Assembly: GCF_042427745.1 (NCBI RefSeq)
Contig: NZ_JBHMFA010000015.1
Strand: one strand, 5' to 3'
DNA length: 64,000 nt
Source: Algibacter miyuki
GTDB taxonomy: Bacteria; Bacteroidota; Bacteroidia; Flavobacteriales; Flavobacteriaceae
The notes beneath the pieces are model-generated. The model was not told the origin of the DNA and did not search any database. It worked only from the letters and a program-made list of their open reading frames with translations. This document shows positions 9,569 through 17,696 of this stretch, piece after piece. Numbering within the stretch: the stretch's first letter is position 1; every line of letters starts with the position of its first letter. The translations under genes were made by a program, and so were the position numbers.

Positions 9569-11035
9569 ATGAGGAATGAAAACACTGGAAAGATGATTAA
9601 ATCGGCTAAATTAATTTGTTTTTTATGTGTTGGGATATTATCTTTTTCAGCTTGTAAAAGTGAAAAAAAAGAAGTGATTCTTCATGGTAATGTTGTTTTA
9701 GTTGAAAACCTAAAAGATTTCACACAATACCTATCAATGGATGATGTTACGGTGAGATTAAAACCTGGTAGTTACAAAGTAAGTGATACATCGTTTAGCG
9801 AAACGGCTATTTTAAAACGTTACCAAGGAGAGAATAAAACATCTGATTTTCCTATAGCCTCTATATTTAATTTTTCAGGGAGTAATAACCGGTTTATTTT
9901 AGACGGTGTTGTTATTCATATAGACAGTAAACTGCATACAGCTTTCGGAAACCGTCAAATTTTTGAAATATTTGTGACAGGAAATAATAACACTATTGAA
10001 GGCTTAGAAGTTTATGACGAGGCGCACGAACATGAAGCACCTTCGCGCGCAGCCATCATGATGCATGTTATGGGAGATGGGAATAGTATTGTGAATACAA
10101 CCCTCCATATTAAAGGTTCTTACCCTTATGGTTACGGACACTTATTAGGGAAAGGAACAAGAACAATAGTAAAACCCCGAAAGCACTCGTCTCTTTTAGT
10201 TACAGGGAAAGACACCAAATTAATTGGTTGTAACGTGATTACTCGCGGTTTTGGTCATGGTATTGTAATGCAAGGCGCTGTAAATACACTTATAAAAGAT
10301 TGTTATGTAGAAGGCGAAATGCGTGCTACCGATGCGATGTTAGCCGAAACATCAGGACCTGCTTTTGATACAGGGTTTAAAAGTGATTATCCTCCGGGAG
10401 ATATATTACCAAATGAAATAAAATCACTTTCCGAAGATGGTGTTAGGTCTTATCCGTATGGTTATTTTGTGGGAAGAAAAACAGAAAATATTACCATTAT
10501 AAACACCACGGTAAAAAATATGCGGTCTGGTTTCGATTTAAGTGCGCATGTTGGTAGAACGCTTATAGATGGCTGTACGGCTCTTGGATGTCAAGAAAAA
10601 GGATATTCGGTATCTAAAAATGCAGTTATTAAAAATTCAAAAGGGGATGCTAAATATGGGCCTTTGTTAAGCTTTCATAATAACAATACTGAAAATTGTA
10701 CTGTTGAATTAGGACTGATAAATACCGTAAGTGAATTTCCGGTGCATCGTTTAGCAGAAATTAACGGTACAGGGCATAAAATTACACTTAAGAATCACAA
10801 AAGTGAATCAAGATCTATAGCTTCTCCTATTGTTTTCGGAGAATCTTTTTGGTCCGATGTGCATAAGTACAGACAGCCCAATACAGATCCTAAAGCATTT
10901 TCTGGTGCTTATAATATTACCTTAATCAACGAGACAGGGATGCCGGTTGTTTTTAAGGAATTAACGAGCGATTGTAAAGTAACGTCTAATGGCGAATTAT
11001 CGCAAGATTTGGGTGAAAGAAATCAATTTAATTAA
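9569..11035 (+). CDS. Right-handed beta-helix repeat lipoprotein
   Basis: The 488-residue protein has a lipoprotein signal (FSAC lipobox). The ATG at 9569 has an upstream AAAGGA. A second in-frame ATG at 9593 would give a more typical signal peptide and may be the true start. The rest is a chain of short strands with N/D-rich turns such as GSNNRFILDGVVI, GNNNTIEGLEV and 'ENITIINTTV', the pattern of right-handed parallel beta-helices (pectate lyase, chondroitinase B, PL6 and epimerase folds). I do not recognise a defined lyase family from its residues. It ends in a TAATG overlap with the esterase gene, so the two are translationally coupled. It probably acts on the same polysaccharide as the neighbouring GH88 and lyase. 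Confidence 0.75.
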   Translation: MRNENTGKMIKSAKLICFLCVGILSFSACKSEKKEVILHGNVVLVENLKDFTQYLSMDDVTVRLKPGSYKVSDTSFSETAILKRYQGENKTSDFPIASIFNFSGSNNRFILDGVVIHIDSKLHTAFGNRQIFEIFVTGNNNTIEGLEVYDEAHEHEAPSRAAIMMHVMGDGNSIVNTTLHIKGSYPYGYGHLLGKGTRTIVKPRKHSSLLVTGKDTKLIGCNVITRGFGHGIVMQGAVNTLIKDCYVEGEMRATDAMLAETSGPAFDTGFKSDYPPGDILPNEIKSLSEDGVRSYPYGYFVGRKTENITIINTTVKNMRSGFDLSAHVGRTLIDGCTALGCQEKGYSVSKNAVIKNSKGDAKYGPLLSFHNNNTENCTVELGLINTVSEFPVHRLAEINGTGHKITLKNHKSESRSIASPIVFGESFWSDVHKYRQPNTDPKAFSGAYNITLINETGMPVVFKELTSDCKVTSNGELSQDLGERNQFN

Positions 11036-11790
11036 TGAAACATATTTATTTGAAGACACTTTTTTACATGATATTTACTCTGTTTATTTGCTTAACCGCA
11101 TGTAAAACAGCTTTAGTAAAAAAAGGCGAGGTTACTTTAGTTGTAGAGAATAATGGTGTTGCTGGAAATTCAACTGCCAACTTACTACGTCGATTAGAAA
11201 GTGATGTACTAAGCGAGAAGCCGGACTTGGTTATTATTATGGTTGGCACCAATGACATGTTAAATTCTAAGAAATTTGTGTCGTATGAAAACTACCATGA
11301 AAACCTTTCTTCAATTGTAGAAAATATTAAAAATATAGATGCTCAAGTATTATTGATGACGCCTCCAAGAGTAGATAGTTTATACTTATTTAAGCGTCAT
11401 GATAAAGCTTTATTTACCGATACACCAAATGTGAAACTTCAGAAAGTAAAACAAATAATGGAGGATGTAGCAAAAGAGTATGATGCCTTTTTTGTTGATA
11501 ATTACAGTGTTTTTAAAGCAAAAGGATTACCACAGCACAACCAAGATAATTACATCAGGAACTTAAAAAATAGTAATAAAGAAGATGGTGTGCATTTAAA
11601 ACCGATAGGGTATAAGCTTATAGCCGAAAATGTATTCGATTATTTGAAAACTAATAATTTACTAGATAAGTATAAGCATATTATTTGTTTTGGAGATTCT
11701 TTAACCAAAGGTTCAGGAGCTTCAGGAGCGGGAACGATTACAGGAGAAAACTATCCGTCGTTTCTGTATCGTATGCTTTTAAAGAATTAA
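11035..11790 (+). CDS. Circularly permuted SGNH/GDSL hydrolase, lipoprotein
   Basis: The 251-residue protein has a lipoprotein signal (LTAC, C23). All SGNH sequence blocks are present but in rotated order. Block II glycine is G44 (GVAGNST), block III is GTND at 71-74 with N73, block V is DGVH at 184-187 with D184 and H187. The nucleophile block I, FGDSLTKG with S222, lies near the C-terminus, followed by the helix that normally leads into block II. In ordinary family members the order is I-II-III-V. The mature length of about 228 residues fits one complete domain. SGNH enzymes in such loci are usually acetyl esterases removing O-acetyl groups from the glycan. The start overlaps the stop of the beta-helix gene by one base. 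Confidence 0.88.
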   Translation: MKHIYLKTLFYMIFTLFICLTACKTALVKKGEVTLVVENNGVAGNSTANLLRRLESDVLSEKPDLVIIMVGTNDMLNSKKFVSYENYHENLSSIVENIKNIDAQVLLMTPPRVDSLYLFKRHDKALFTDTPNVKLQKVKQIMEDVAKEYDAFFVDNYSVFKAKGLPQHNQDNYIRNLKNSNKEDGVHLKPIGYKLIAENVFDYLKTNNLLDKYKHIICFGDSLTKGSGASGAGTITGENYPSFLYRMLLKN

Positions 11791-11841
11791 AAAATATAGA
11801 AGATGAAAGGCTTCGTAATATAGAAAATCATAAAACCACTA

Positions 11842-13398
11842 ATGAAAAGAACAATAGCCATATTAGTCAGTTTGTTTTGTTGTTTCACTTTGTTTGCGCA
11901 AGATGAAAACGGCATTGCTACAAGTAAGTTTTCAACCTTAAATTGGATTATATTAATTGTATTTCTTTTAGGGACCACGGTTATTGGGGAATTAGTGAAA
12001 AATGAAGATAAGGGCCTCGATGCTTTTTTTAAAGGCGGAAATAATTTGCCTTGGTGGGCGGTTTCCTTATCATTAATTGCAACAAAAACGAGTGTTGCAA
12101 CCTTTATTGCGGTACCGGCTTTTATATTTTCAATGAATGGAAATTTAACCTATTTGCAAATGACCATCGGTTTTGCTTTAGGAAACGTACTATTTGTTTA
12201 TGTATTATTAAAGGAATATTACGAAGAAGGTATTTACAGCCCATACGATTTTATTCAGAAAAGATTAGGTGTAAAAACGAGTCAATTATCTCGAACTTTT
12301 TTCATGATTGGAGCCACCATGAGTCAAGGTGTACGCTTGTTAGGTACTGCTTTAGTACTTAGCGTTATCACAGGGCAAAGTACTTTAATATGTATTTGTA
12401 TTATAGCGCTGTTTGCTATAGTTTGGTCTTATATTGGTGGGATTACAACCGTAGTTTGGACCGATGCTATTCAGTTTGTAATTTTTATTTTCGGTGCTTG
12501 TTTTGCGCTTTTTTATGCAGTAGGAGATATTCCTGGAGGTTTTGGAGAAATGATGACCATTGCCGATAGCAAAGCAAAATTAGTACTTTGGGATTTATCC
12601 TTAGATCCACATAAAACATATACCTTATGGGTCGGGATTTTAGGGTGCACCTTTTTTGAGTTTGGTTCAAATGCCGTCGATCAGGTTGTAACACAACGTG
12701 CCTTATGTTGTAAGAATTTAAAAGAGGCAAGAAAAGCAGTTGCTTTTTCCGTTGTTGGTGTGGCCACTACATGGATTATGGCTTTTGTAGGCATCGGTTT
12801 AGTAGCTTATTATGATATTAATCCGTTATCCGATTTAATTCAAGCGTCCATAAGTGCAGAGCCAGATAGAATATTTCCTTATTACGTGGTAAACGAGTTG
12901 CCAAATGGTATTTCTGGTTTAATTATAGCGGCCATGTTTGCAGCGGGAATTTCAACTTTAGACTCCGCATTAACGGCACTTTCACAAACAAGTGTAATGG
13001 GGATTGGAACTTTAGTTTTTCCGAAGTTAAAAATTATGGACGAAAATAAAGTGGTTAAAATATCTAAAATAGCTATAATTGTTTGGGGCTTAATTTTAGC
13101 ATTATTGGCATACGGATTCAGCTTCTTTCAAGATGGAGGCTTATTAGCTTTAGGCTTCAAAGTTCCGGGTTATGCATATGGAATATTAATTGGTATCGCG
13201 TTTTTAGCACTTATGCGGAAAGGAACTTTTATTGGGATTTTAATTGGTGCATTTATGGCTATTTTGGCCATTGCATGGATGCATTTTGAAGGTATTAGTT
13301 TTTTCTGGTGGTTTCCAGTAGGAGCACTTGTGGTAATTGTTACGGCATTATTGCTTTCAAAAATCGGTGTAGATTCAAGTAAAACAGATTTAGTTTAA
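11842..13398 (+). CDS. Sodium/solute symporter (SSS family)
   Basis: The 518-residue polytopic membrane protein shows hallmarks of the sodium:solute symporter family: 'FFKGGNNLPWWAVSLSL' after the first helix, 'IGGITTVVWTDAIQF' in the middle, and 'AAMFAAGISTLDSALTAL' in the region of the Na+ site. The first 20 or so residues (ending LFAQ) read like a cleavable secretion signal placed before the first transport helix, as in some Bacteroidota SSS proteins. Relatives in catabolic loci import monosaccharides, sialic acid or uronates. It lies between the esterase and oxidoreductase genes in one operon, so it most likely carries a product of the GH88/lyase step across the inner membrane. Confidence 0.88.
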   Translation: MKRTIAILVSLFCCFTLFAQDENGIATSKFSTLNWIILIVFLLGTTVIGELVKNEDKGLDAFFKGGNNLPWWAVSLSLIATKTSVATFIAVPAFIFSMNGNLTYLQMTIGFALGNVLFVYVLLKEYYEEGIYSPYDFIQKRLGVKTSQLSRTFFMIGATMSQGVRLLGTALVLSVITGQSTLICICIIALFAIVWSYIGGITTVVWTDAIQFVIFIFGACFALFYAVGDIPGGFGEMMTIADSKAKLVLWDLSLDPHKTYTLWVGILGCTFFEFGSNAVDQVVTQRALCCKNLKEARKAVAFSVVGVATTWIMAFVGIGLVAYYDINPLSDLIQASISAEPDRIFPYYVVNELPNGISGLIIAAMFAAGISTLDSALTALSQTSVMGIGTLVFPKLKIMDENKVVKISKIAIIVWGLILALLAYGFSFFQDGGLLALGFKVPGYAYGILIGIAFLALMRKGTFIGILIGAFMAILAIAWMHFEGISFFWWFPVGALVVIVTALLLSKIGVDSSKTDLV

Positions 13399-13427
13399 AA
13401 ATTATAAAAAAATAAAAATACAGTTTA

Positions 13428-14810
13428 ATGAAAACATTCAAAACAAAATTAATAGAAGGATACGATGTGATAGTTGTAGGCGGAGGAGTTTCTGGAAGTC
13501 ATGCCGCGATTGCAGCAGGTAAAACAGGAGCAAAGACATTATTAATCGAGCAATTTGGGTTTTTAGGAGGCTCGTTAACTGCTATGGGTGTTGGTCCCAT
13601 GATGACGTTTCATAACAAAGCAGGTAAGCAACTTGTGTTTGGTTCTCCAAATGAAATGGTAAATAGGTTAAAGGAAAAAGGCGCAAGTCCAGGACATATT
13701 TTTGATAGTACAGGTTATTGTTCTACAGTAACTCCTTTTGATGCCGAAATGTTGAAGGTGGTTTTAGAAGATATGGTACGAGAGGCTGGAGCCGATATTT
13801 TATATCATACCCGATTAATTGATATTGCTAAAGAAGGCAATAAAATTAAATCGATTTTTATCCATAATAGAGGAGGGATTCAAGAAATTCCCGGAACTAT
13901 TTTTGTTGATGCCAGTGGAGATAGTGAAATTGTAAAATTATCTGGTGTGCCTTTTACAGAAGGTCGTATTGAAGATAATAAATCGCAACCCATGACTACG
14001 AATGTGAAAATGGGGAATGTGGATACGGAGAAGTTACGTGAATACATGCGAAACAATTGGGATCAATTTGATGCCGAAGAGCGTAGTGACGATAAAGCCG
14101 AAGTTTTAAAACGTACCAAACGTATTTCTACTTGGGGCTTTTACGATTTATGGAACAAAGCCAAAGCAAACGGAGAAGTTACCGTACCAAGAGATAACGT
14201 GTTGTTTTTTGAAACCAATACCGAGGGTGAATTCATATTTAATACCTCACGTGTTTTAGGTTTCGACCCTCTAAACCCGTTCGATTTAAGTAAAGCGGAA
14301 AGCTTGGGGCGTAAGCAATGCGTCGAGATTTTTAATTTTATGCGTAAGTATGCGCCAGGTTTTGAGAATGCAACGTTTATAAGTACAGCGCCACATATCG
14401 GCATTCGCGAGTCACGTCATCCGCATGCTAAATATGTATTATCAGCTGAAGATTTAGTAAACGAAGTGAAGTTTGAAAATCCGGTTGCTGTTGGTGGTTA
14501 TCCTTTAGATATTCATTCGCCAGATGGCGGAAATACCGATACCGTACACTTAAATGATGATGGAGTTTATTATATTCCAACCGATTCTTTGTTGGTAAAC
14601 GAAGTCGACAATTTAGTGCTTTCTGGACGAGCTATTGGTGCCGATCATCATGCTAGTGCTGGCTTGCGTGTTACGCCTATTGCCATGGCAATTGGTCAAG
14701 GCGCAGGAACATTAGCAGGTTTGTCAGTAGCAGATAAATTAATGCCAAGCCAAGTAGAATACGCTAAAATTAAAAAAGCTTTAGAAGCAAATGGAGCTTA
14801 TTTAGGTTAA
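13428..14810 (+). CDS. FAD-dependent oxidoreductase (FAD_oxidored type)
   Basis: The 460-residue protein has no signal peptide. The N-terminal dinucleotide-binding motif is G18-x-G20-x-x-G23 in VIVVGGGVSGSHAA, followed by the acidic end of the second strand (LIEQF). The middle contains 'GTIFVDASGDSEIVKLSG', and the C-terminus has 'LVLSGRAIGADHHASAGLRV', both typical of the pfam FAD_oxidored group. These are poorly characterised flavoenzymes often found in carbohydrate loci. The gene starts 30 bp after the symporter and is followed by a hairpin, which suggests it handles the imported sugar in the cytoplasm. The reaction (dehydrogenation or isomerisation of a sugar acid) is unknown. Confidence 0.85.
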   Translation: MKTFKTKLIEGYDVIVVGGGVSGSHAAIAAGKTGAKTLLIEQFGFLGGSLTAMGVGPMMTFHNKAGKQLVFGSPNEMVNRLKEKGASPGHIFDSTGYCSTVTPFDAEMLKVVLEDMVREAGADILYHTRLIDIAKEGNKIKSIFIHNRGGIQEIPGTIFVDASGDSEIVKLSGVPFTEGRIEDNKSQPMTTNVKMGNVDTEKLREYMRNNWDQFDAEERSDDKAEVLKRTKRISTWGFYDLWNKAKANGEVTVPRDNVLFFETNTEGEFIFNTSRVLGFDPLNPFDLSKAESLGRKQCVEIFNFMRKYAPGFENATFISTAPHIGIRESRHPHAKYVLSAEDLVNEVKFENPVAVGGYPLDIHSPDGGNTDTVHLNDDGVYYIPTDSLLVNEVDNLVLSGRAIGADHHASAGLRVTPIAMAIGQGAGTLAGLSVADKLMPSQVEYAKIKKALEANGAYLG

Positions 14811-14837
14811 ACACTATTTTAGTGCTTATAAATATTT

Positions 14838-14884
14838 TAAATCTGTTTTGTTAGGTTATTTACAGAACAGATTTAGCATTTTTC
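14838..14884 (+). terminator. Hairpin between oxidoreductase and lyase genes
   Basis: TAAATCTGTT at 14838-14847 pairs perfectly with AACAGATTTA at 14866-14875, with an 18-base loop, and a short T run follows. It may be a terminator or a partial attenuator or processing site, since the next gene is co-directional and starts at 14903. Confidence 0.5.
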
Positions 14885-14902
14885 AAATAAAATAAATTAA
14901 AA

Positions 14903-17416
14903 ATGAACGTTTTATCATTAAAATTCAAAGTAGGTTCAAAACAGTTTTTATTAGGACTGTTTTGTTGTTTAATCCATGTTTTATGTTATGCTGGTTCGCC
15001 TATTTCAAAAGTTGTTTTCAGTAGCCCATTACAAACCCAAGCAGCAAAAGCTAATGAAACTATAACTTATAATTTTCAACTAAAAAATTTAAAAAGTACT
15101 TCGGAAACTTATACTCTTAACGTGAAACATCCGAGAGAATTGGCTAGTGAAAATATACTAAGTGTGGCATCAATAACTTTAGAACCTAGCGGAAGTTATA
15201 ACGGGACACTAAAAGTTACAGTTAGCGATAGAATACCTTTAGGCGGACAAGAAGCAAGCGCAATAGAACTGAAAGATTCCGAAGGGTATATTATTGAAAC
15301 ATTAGAGTTTATATCTGTTCGAAGTAAAGCGCATCCATTTTTATTGGCAACTAATGCTGTTTTTGAAGACACAAAACAAAAGATAAAAAACTATACTTGG
15401 GCTAAGCAAAACTTAGATAATATGTTGATGGAACTTGATGGGTTTGAGTTTCCTGAACGTAAAATTGTTAGTAAACCAAGGCCAACCAAAATATGGTCGA
15501 GCTTTGATTATAGCGCCAGCGATGGCGAAAAAGCGTTTCAGTTGGCATTGGCTTATAAATTAACGGGAAAGGCTATTTACAAGGAAAAAGTAATCAGCTT
15601 AATTAAAGCAGTTTTTGATAAGGATGAAGGTTATTTATCTATTGGAGCGGCCACGAATGGTGTCCAAGTTCATGAAGGGAATTTCTTTTTATTTATATCC
15701 GCAGCTTGCGATATTCTTTATAATGAACCAGAATTTTCTAACACAGATAAGGAAAATATTGAGGCTTCGTTTCGTTATTATTTAGAGTTGAATAAAAAAC
15801 ACATGGACGGTTTGGGGATAATGAATCATCAAGCAAGTGCTAACGCAGGTGCTATATTTGTTGCATTATATTTACAAGATATGCCACAAATAGAATATTT
15901 AACCGAAGCTGATGGCGGTATGGCAGACCAAATAGGTAAAGGAGTTATGGCTGATGGTTGGTGGTTTGAAGGGACTGGTAATTATTGTTATTTGGTGGTG
16001 CAACGCTATTCTTTGGTAGCTCAAGCTTTTGAGAATTATGGAATGGATTTATACCACAGACGATTTCCTACTAAATTCAAAAGTGAAGATTTTGAAAACT
16101 CAAAAGAAGGTTTCACAGGTATGAAATTTGACAATTGGGGACCAACTGGAAAAAACACCAGAGGTCTTGAAGATATGGTTACGCCTTACGTACCTTTTAT
16201 GGATGAAAATGCGTATTTGGTATCGACTAACGATTCCGATTTAAAAGCACCAAATGAGTTTTATGAACTGGCTTATCGCGAATATAAATTCAACGATTTA
16301 GCTTGGGTTATTAGTAAAACAGAACGCGATTCTTGGGTGTCTTTAATGTATGGCGTTCCAGAACTTCCTGAAGTGGAAGATCCTAGAACCGGGTCCGATT
16401 TTAGAGAAAATATTGGGTTGGTAGCCTTGCGCTCTCAGGGGCAAAAAGAGACTCCTGAAAATCAAATTCAAGCCTTTCTTAAATACGGTACGCATGGCGG
16501 ATGGCATGGGCAATTTGATCGTGTAAGTTTAGCGGCTTTAGACCGTAATGGACATAAATATTTTGGTTCGGAAATGGTGTGGTACGGATACGGAAAGCCT
16601 GGGTATAAAGAGTGTGTGCAAACTTCGGCAACTCATAATATGGTTATTGTTGACGAACTTCAGCAAGAGGCTGTGCCTTCCGAGCAATTGCTGTTTCATA
16701 AAGGCGATATGATGCAAGCATCGGTAGTAGAAACGAATGCCAGATGGCGACAAATTCCACGTTGGAATGCTGAAAAATTCCCACCATGGGACGATACCGA
16801 TTATGCTAACGGTTTTAACCCCATTCAGCAACGAAGAATTTCTATTGTTACAGATGATTATGTAATTCTTGCCGATTATATGAAATCGGATAAAAAACAT
16901 AATTACGATTGGTTAATTCATCCCGTTGGTTTTTCTTCTATGCAAGGCGCTAAAAAGAAGGGGATAGCACTTGAAAAGTTAAGCACAGATGGAAATTCGC
17001 CTTATAAATATTTTGAAAACGCACAGTGGTACACGGCTAAAAAAGGTGCAAAAGTGGAGTTCATTGAAGGGGAACATAAACTAGATGTGCATACAGTTTG
17101 GCCTAAAAAATCTGAGATTGTAATTAGTAACTATCCAAATGGTGGTAAACAACGACGTATTCGAAATAACCCGGATAGACGCACGTATGGTGTTCGTGTA
17201 AACGAAAAAGAGATTGTTTTTCTAAGTTTAATCGAACCTTATAAAGGGGCTTCTTCAATTGAAAAAATAGAATCGGCTTCTGAAAACGAAATTACGGTAA
17301 CCTTGAAAGATGGTAGAGTACAAGATATAAGTATCGAAAATTTAAAAGGAATACTTCCCAAGATAAAAATTACCGAAACGTTTGCTGGAAAAGTGAAGAC
17401 AGAAATAACTAAATAA
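14903..17416 (+). CDS. Heparinase II/III-family polysaccharide lyase, secreted
   Basis: The 837-residue protein has an N-terminal signal peptide (about residues 1-30, ending CYAGS). An N-terminal beta domain follows (about 35-140), then an (alpha/alpha) barrel with MNHQASANAG and 'GVMADGWWFEGTGNY' (about 310-360), then a heparinase II/III-like beta-sandwich domain containing H531 and H535 in THGGWHGQFD. The architecture fits lyases that cleave uronic-acid-containing glycans by beta-elimination (for example PL12, PL15, PL17, PL21 and newer families). I cannot name the PL family. Its unsaturated products are substrates for the GH88 enzyme in the same locus. Rhamnose genes at the window start suggest the glycan may contain rhamnose next to uronic acid. 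A terminator follows at 17524. Confidence 0.85.
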   Translation: MNVLSLKFKVGSKQFLLGLFCCLIHVLCYAGSPISKVVFSSPLQTQAAKANETITYNFQLKNLKSTSETYTLNVKHPRELASENILSVASITLEPSGSYNGTLKVTVSDRIPLGGQEASAIELKDSEGYIIETLEFISVRSKAHPFLLATNAVFEDTKQKIKNYTWAKQNLDNMLMELDGFEFPERKIVSKPRPTKIWSSFDYSASDGEKAFQLALAYKLTGKAIYKEKVISLIKAVFDKDEGYLSIGAATNGVQVHEGNFFLFISAACDILYNEPEFSNTDKENIEASFRYYLELNKKHMDGLGIMNHQASANAGAIFVALYLQDMPQIEYLTEADGGMADQIGKGVMADGWWFEGTGNYCYLVVQRYSLVAQAFENYGMDLYHRRFPTKFKSEDFENSKEGFTGMKFDNWGPTGKNTRGLEDMVTPYVPFMDENAYLVSTNDSDLKAPNEFYELAYREYKFNDLAWVISKTERDSWVSLMYGVPELPEVEDPRTGSDFRENIGLVALRSQGQKETPENQIQAFLKYGTHGGWHGQFDRVSLAALDRNGHKYFGSEMVWYGYGKPGYKECVQTSATHNMVIVDELQQEAVPSEQLLFHKGDMMQASVVETNARWRQIPRWNAEKFPPWDDTDYANGFNPIQQRRISIVTDDYVILADYMKSDKKHNYDWLIHPVGFSSMQGAKKKGIALEKLSTDGNSPYKYFENAQWYTAKKGAKVEFIEGEHKLDVHTVWPKKSEIVISNYPNGGKQRRIRNNPDRRTYGVRVNEKEIVFLSLIEPYKGASSIEKIESASENEITVTLKDGRVQDISIENLKGILPKIKITETFAGKVKTEITK

Positions 17417-17523
17417 CCATGTGGGAGGCAAAGAAAGGCTCAACAAAAAGGCATGTCACATAGATAATTTTGATGTAGAAAACATTTGTAGTTGTAAAAT
17501 ATAAATCATTAATTAAATCAGTT

Positions 17524-17562
17524 AAAAAACCATCGTATTGTAGTTTTATAGGGTGGTTTTTT
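17524..17562 (+). terminator. Rho-independent terminator after the lyase gene
   Basis: AAAAAACCATC at 17524-17534 pairs with GGTGGTTTTTT at 17552-17562 (one G-T pair), and the right arm itself ends in six T. It separates the lyase gene from the cytochrome-type module at 17697. Confidence 0.65.
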
Positions 17563-17696
17563 GCTGATTTTTTGTTTTTTAACATGTTATTTTATGGATG
17601 TGCAAAAATAGTATCGTTAATAGTCAGTATTTTGGAAGATTAGCTTTCCAATATTGATTAAAATTGTTTTTTGAAAATTAAACGCTTCTAAAGAGT

